Below, piece after piece: positions 62,121 through 64,000 of a DNA stretch of 64,000 nt; within the stretch, counting starts at the first letter, position 1; each line of letters opens with the position of its first letter. The stretch comes from Musa acuminata AAA Group (Eukaryota; Streptophyta; Magnoliopsida; Zingiberales; Musaceae). The position numbers and the translations under genes are program-made. The notes beneath the pieces were generated by a model. That model had not been told where the DNA came from, did not search any database, and was given only the letters and a program-made list of their open reading frames with translations. The stretch is from positions 46,567,001 through 46,631,000 of the forward strand of contig NC_088335.1 of the NCBI RefSeq assembly GCF_036884655.1, in the 5' to 3' direction.

Positions 62121-62404
62121 AAGTGGATCCGAATTGGTGGATGGAAGACCGACACGTGGCAAATCCATTGGCGGATAGATCGAGAATGGTGAGCGGACTG
62201 GTGGCCGGAGAAGGGCAGAAGTTTCTCTCCAGCTAAGCAACAACGAAGAATGTTCCAGACCAACCATTGGCCGACCTGTAAAAGATGAGCGGTGGAGATG
62301 CGATGATTTGATCAATGGACGATCGAGATGTGATCATTATCCACTACCTTAGTTCTGTGATTAAGGATATCAAAGGGTTACAGGCTGCCCTAATTGGACA
62401 CACA

Positions 62405-62405
<1 letters not shown>
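62121..62405. other. Upstream region of the DUF4336 gene
   Basis: Probable promoter and leader. Open frames here on both strands are extensions or shadows of exon 1. Confidence 0.4.

Positions 62406-62460
<55 letters not shown>
62406..62460. repeat. (TA)27 microsatellite
   Basis: Fifty-five bases of uninterrupted TA repeat, 370 bases upstream of the DUF4336 start codon. It is the longest simple repeat in the window. Confidence 0.97.
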
Positions 62461-62462
<2 letters not shown>

Positions 62463-62672
62463 GGTTAATTGCCATCAGTCAACTATATATGGGCCGATGG
62501 TGTAATGGGCCATGGGATCAACATTGACAAGCACTATTAGAATCCTAACTGGGCTTATGCGTAACCTTATCAATGTAAAATGCATGACTATGAATTTTGT
62601 TTAGCATTATTCATTTACCAACCATACACAATTTATTATTTGGATTAAGTCGCAATCCAACTTACACATATC

Positions 62673-63372
62673 CATATTTTAATTCATTATTCTATGTTAA
62701 AATATAAAATTTCTAATGCAACATTCTAAATACAATCATAATTCGTTAAAATTATTTATTATTTACTTTTATCCATCAATTGATCTGAATCTTAATATTT
62801 TTATGACTATGTATTAAAATTTAATATATTATACATCGATACAAGTCTTACCTCACTTTCGATATGAGACTAATAGTATTCATATTTTAATTTATTATTC
62901 TATATTAATATATCTAAATACAATCATAATTCGTTAAAATTATTTATTGTTTCATTGTATCCATCAACTGATCTGAATCTTAATATTTTTATTACTATTT
63001 ATGAAAATTTAATATACTTATCAATATAAATCTTAGACCACTTTCCATATGAGACTAATAATATTCATATTTTAATTTATTATTCTATGTTAACATATCA
63101 AAAATTTCTAATGCAACTTTCTAAATAAAATCATAATTTTTAAAAATTATTTATTATTTACTTTTATCCATCAACTAATCTGAATCTTAATATTTTATTA
63201 CTATTTATTACTATATGAGACTAACAATATCCACATTTTAATTTATTGTTCTATCTTAATATATCAATATTTCTAATGTAATTTTCAAAATACAATCATA
63301 ATTTATTAAATTTGTTTATTCTTTACTTTATACAGATCTGAATCTTATTATTTTTATTCTTATTTATTAAAA
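62673..63372. repeat. AT-rich tandem repeat, four copies of 140–208 bases
   Basis: Copies begin at about 62673, 62881, 63066 and 63232, each with ca[ct]atttta then attcattattctatgt. They continue with tctaaatacaatcataattcgttaaaattattta, tccatcaa.tgatctgaatcttaatattttt and, in three copies, ..atatgagactaa. The copies differ by substitutions and shrink towards the right. No open frame or transposon ends were found. It may be a short satellite or part of a larger array. Confidence 0.85.
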
Positions 63373-64000
63373 TTTCTTATATGTATTGATGTTACATATG
63401 ATCTCTTAGAATACCATATATAACCCCTCAATACTCCATGTATTAATAGGTAACTCAATAAAAACAAGCTGAGGATCCAAAAGGAGTAAAACATTTATGC
63501 CAATTCAAAAGAAGGGGGATTGCTAAGGATTCATGTTGAGATTAACGCAGCTGTTCTTTGGGTGAAAACTCCATATGAATTCCTTAATTTAGTTAATGAT
63601 ATTTTAGTGATGTCATAATATATTGATGATTTCGATGTTGATTGCTTCACTTGCTTTGCTCTAGCTGATATTATTTGCTCGTATCCTTTCCAATAATGAG
63701 TCGGGAAAAAATCAATAAATATATTATTTTATTTATAAAATTAAGAGATAAAAATAAATTTTCTTTTAATGAGAGATATAGTGTGAGTGAATTAAGTATT
63801 GAGAGGTGTAAAAGCATTTTTTGCATGAATTAAATATTATAGAACTGATAGAGATTTTGTTATCATCATCAATATTAATGTTTTCATTATATTCATAGTT
63901 AGTATAGATGAATAAATTTTATAAATCAAAAGTAATATGATAAAAAATACTAGAGTCGTCAATCCAATTACTTGGAGTAGTCAGAATAATTATAATATTT
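63373..64000. other. AT-rich intergenic DNA, nothing recognised
   Basis: No frame, RNA gene or clear repeat could be supported up to the window end. Confidence 0.45.

Noticed and set aside
61731..62192. 153-codon plus-strand frame
   Set aside because: Antisense to exon 1 of the DUF4336 gene, with no domain.
62673..63372. CRISPR-like array
   Set aside because: The units are long, adjoin without spacers and are AT-rich plant DNA; no CRISPR array is present in the window.

Overview
This window looks like nuclear DNA of a flowering plant. The genes have GT–AG introns, there is a cytosolic tRNA-Arg, a plant 40S ribosomal protein gene, a CLE signalling peptide, a small PPR protein, a DUF4336 plastid-type protein, decayed Ty3/gypsy LTR elements and an Au-SINE remnant. 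Low gene density, AT-rich intergenic DNA and the gypsy and GTACCG-rich repeats suggest a monocot such as banana or a relative. That is an impression from sequence style, not a tested result. All exon models were built by eye from reading frames, splice signals and remembered family alignments. In every multi-exon model the phases close exactly.

Layout. 1–5.7 kb: decayed LTR-element sequence, then gene-free DNA with one GC-richer patch. 5.7–12 kb: no assignable gene, only a few exon-like pieces. 12.0–13.1 kb (-): single-exon TFIID subunit TAF8. 14.66 kb (+): tRNA-Arg(ACG) with a Pol III terminator. 14.7–19.2 kb: gene-free, with two decayed tRNA-Ile copies and a palindrome-rich repeat. 19.9–24.2 kb (-): truncated Ty3/gypsy element. 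25.3–33.6 kb (-): six- to seven-membrane-segment protein of the TPRA1/CAND2 family with a 5.2 kb first intron. 35.9–40.0 kb (-): plant nuclear protein of unknown function. 41.6–45.0 kb (-): small PPR protein, head-to-head with RPS19 (45.9–49.0 kb, +). 50.3 kb (+): CLE peptide precursor. 51.3–54.1 kb (-): internally deleted gypsy element with both LTRs. 55.7 kb (+): 77-residue secreted peptide precursor. 57.4–62.0 kb (-): DUF4336 protein with a plastid-type leader. 62.4–63.4 kb: a long TA microsatellite and a four-copy AT-rich tandem repeat.

The genes are unrelated housekeeping, signalling and organelle genes, as is usual for a plant chromosome arm; nothing suggests an operon or gene cluster. 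I found no clear new multi-gene system. The most interesting items are the CLE precursor with Trp in place of the usual first Arg of the peptide, the two-cysteine secreted peptide that resembles CTNIP/SCREW phytocytokines, the uncharacterised nuclear protein with a possible upstream ORF and a NAGNAG acceptor, and the repeated local duplications beside splice sites and promoters.
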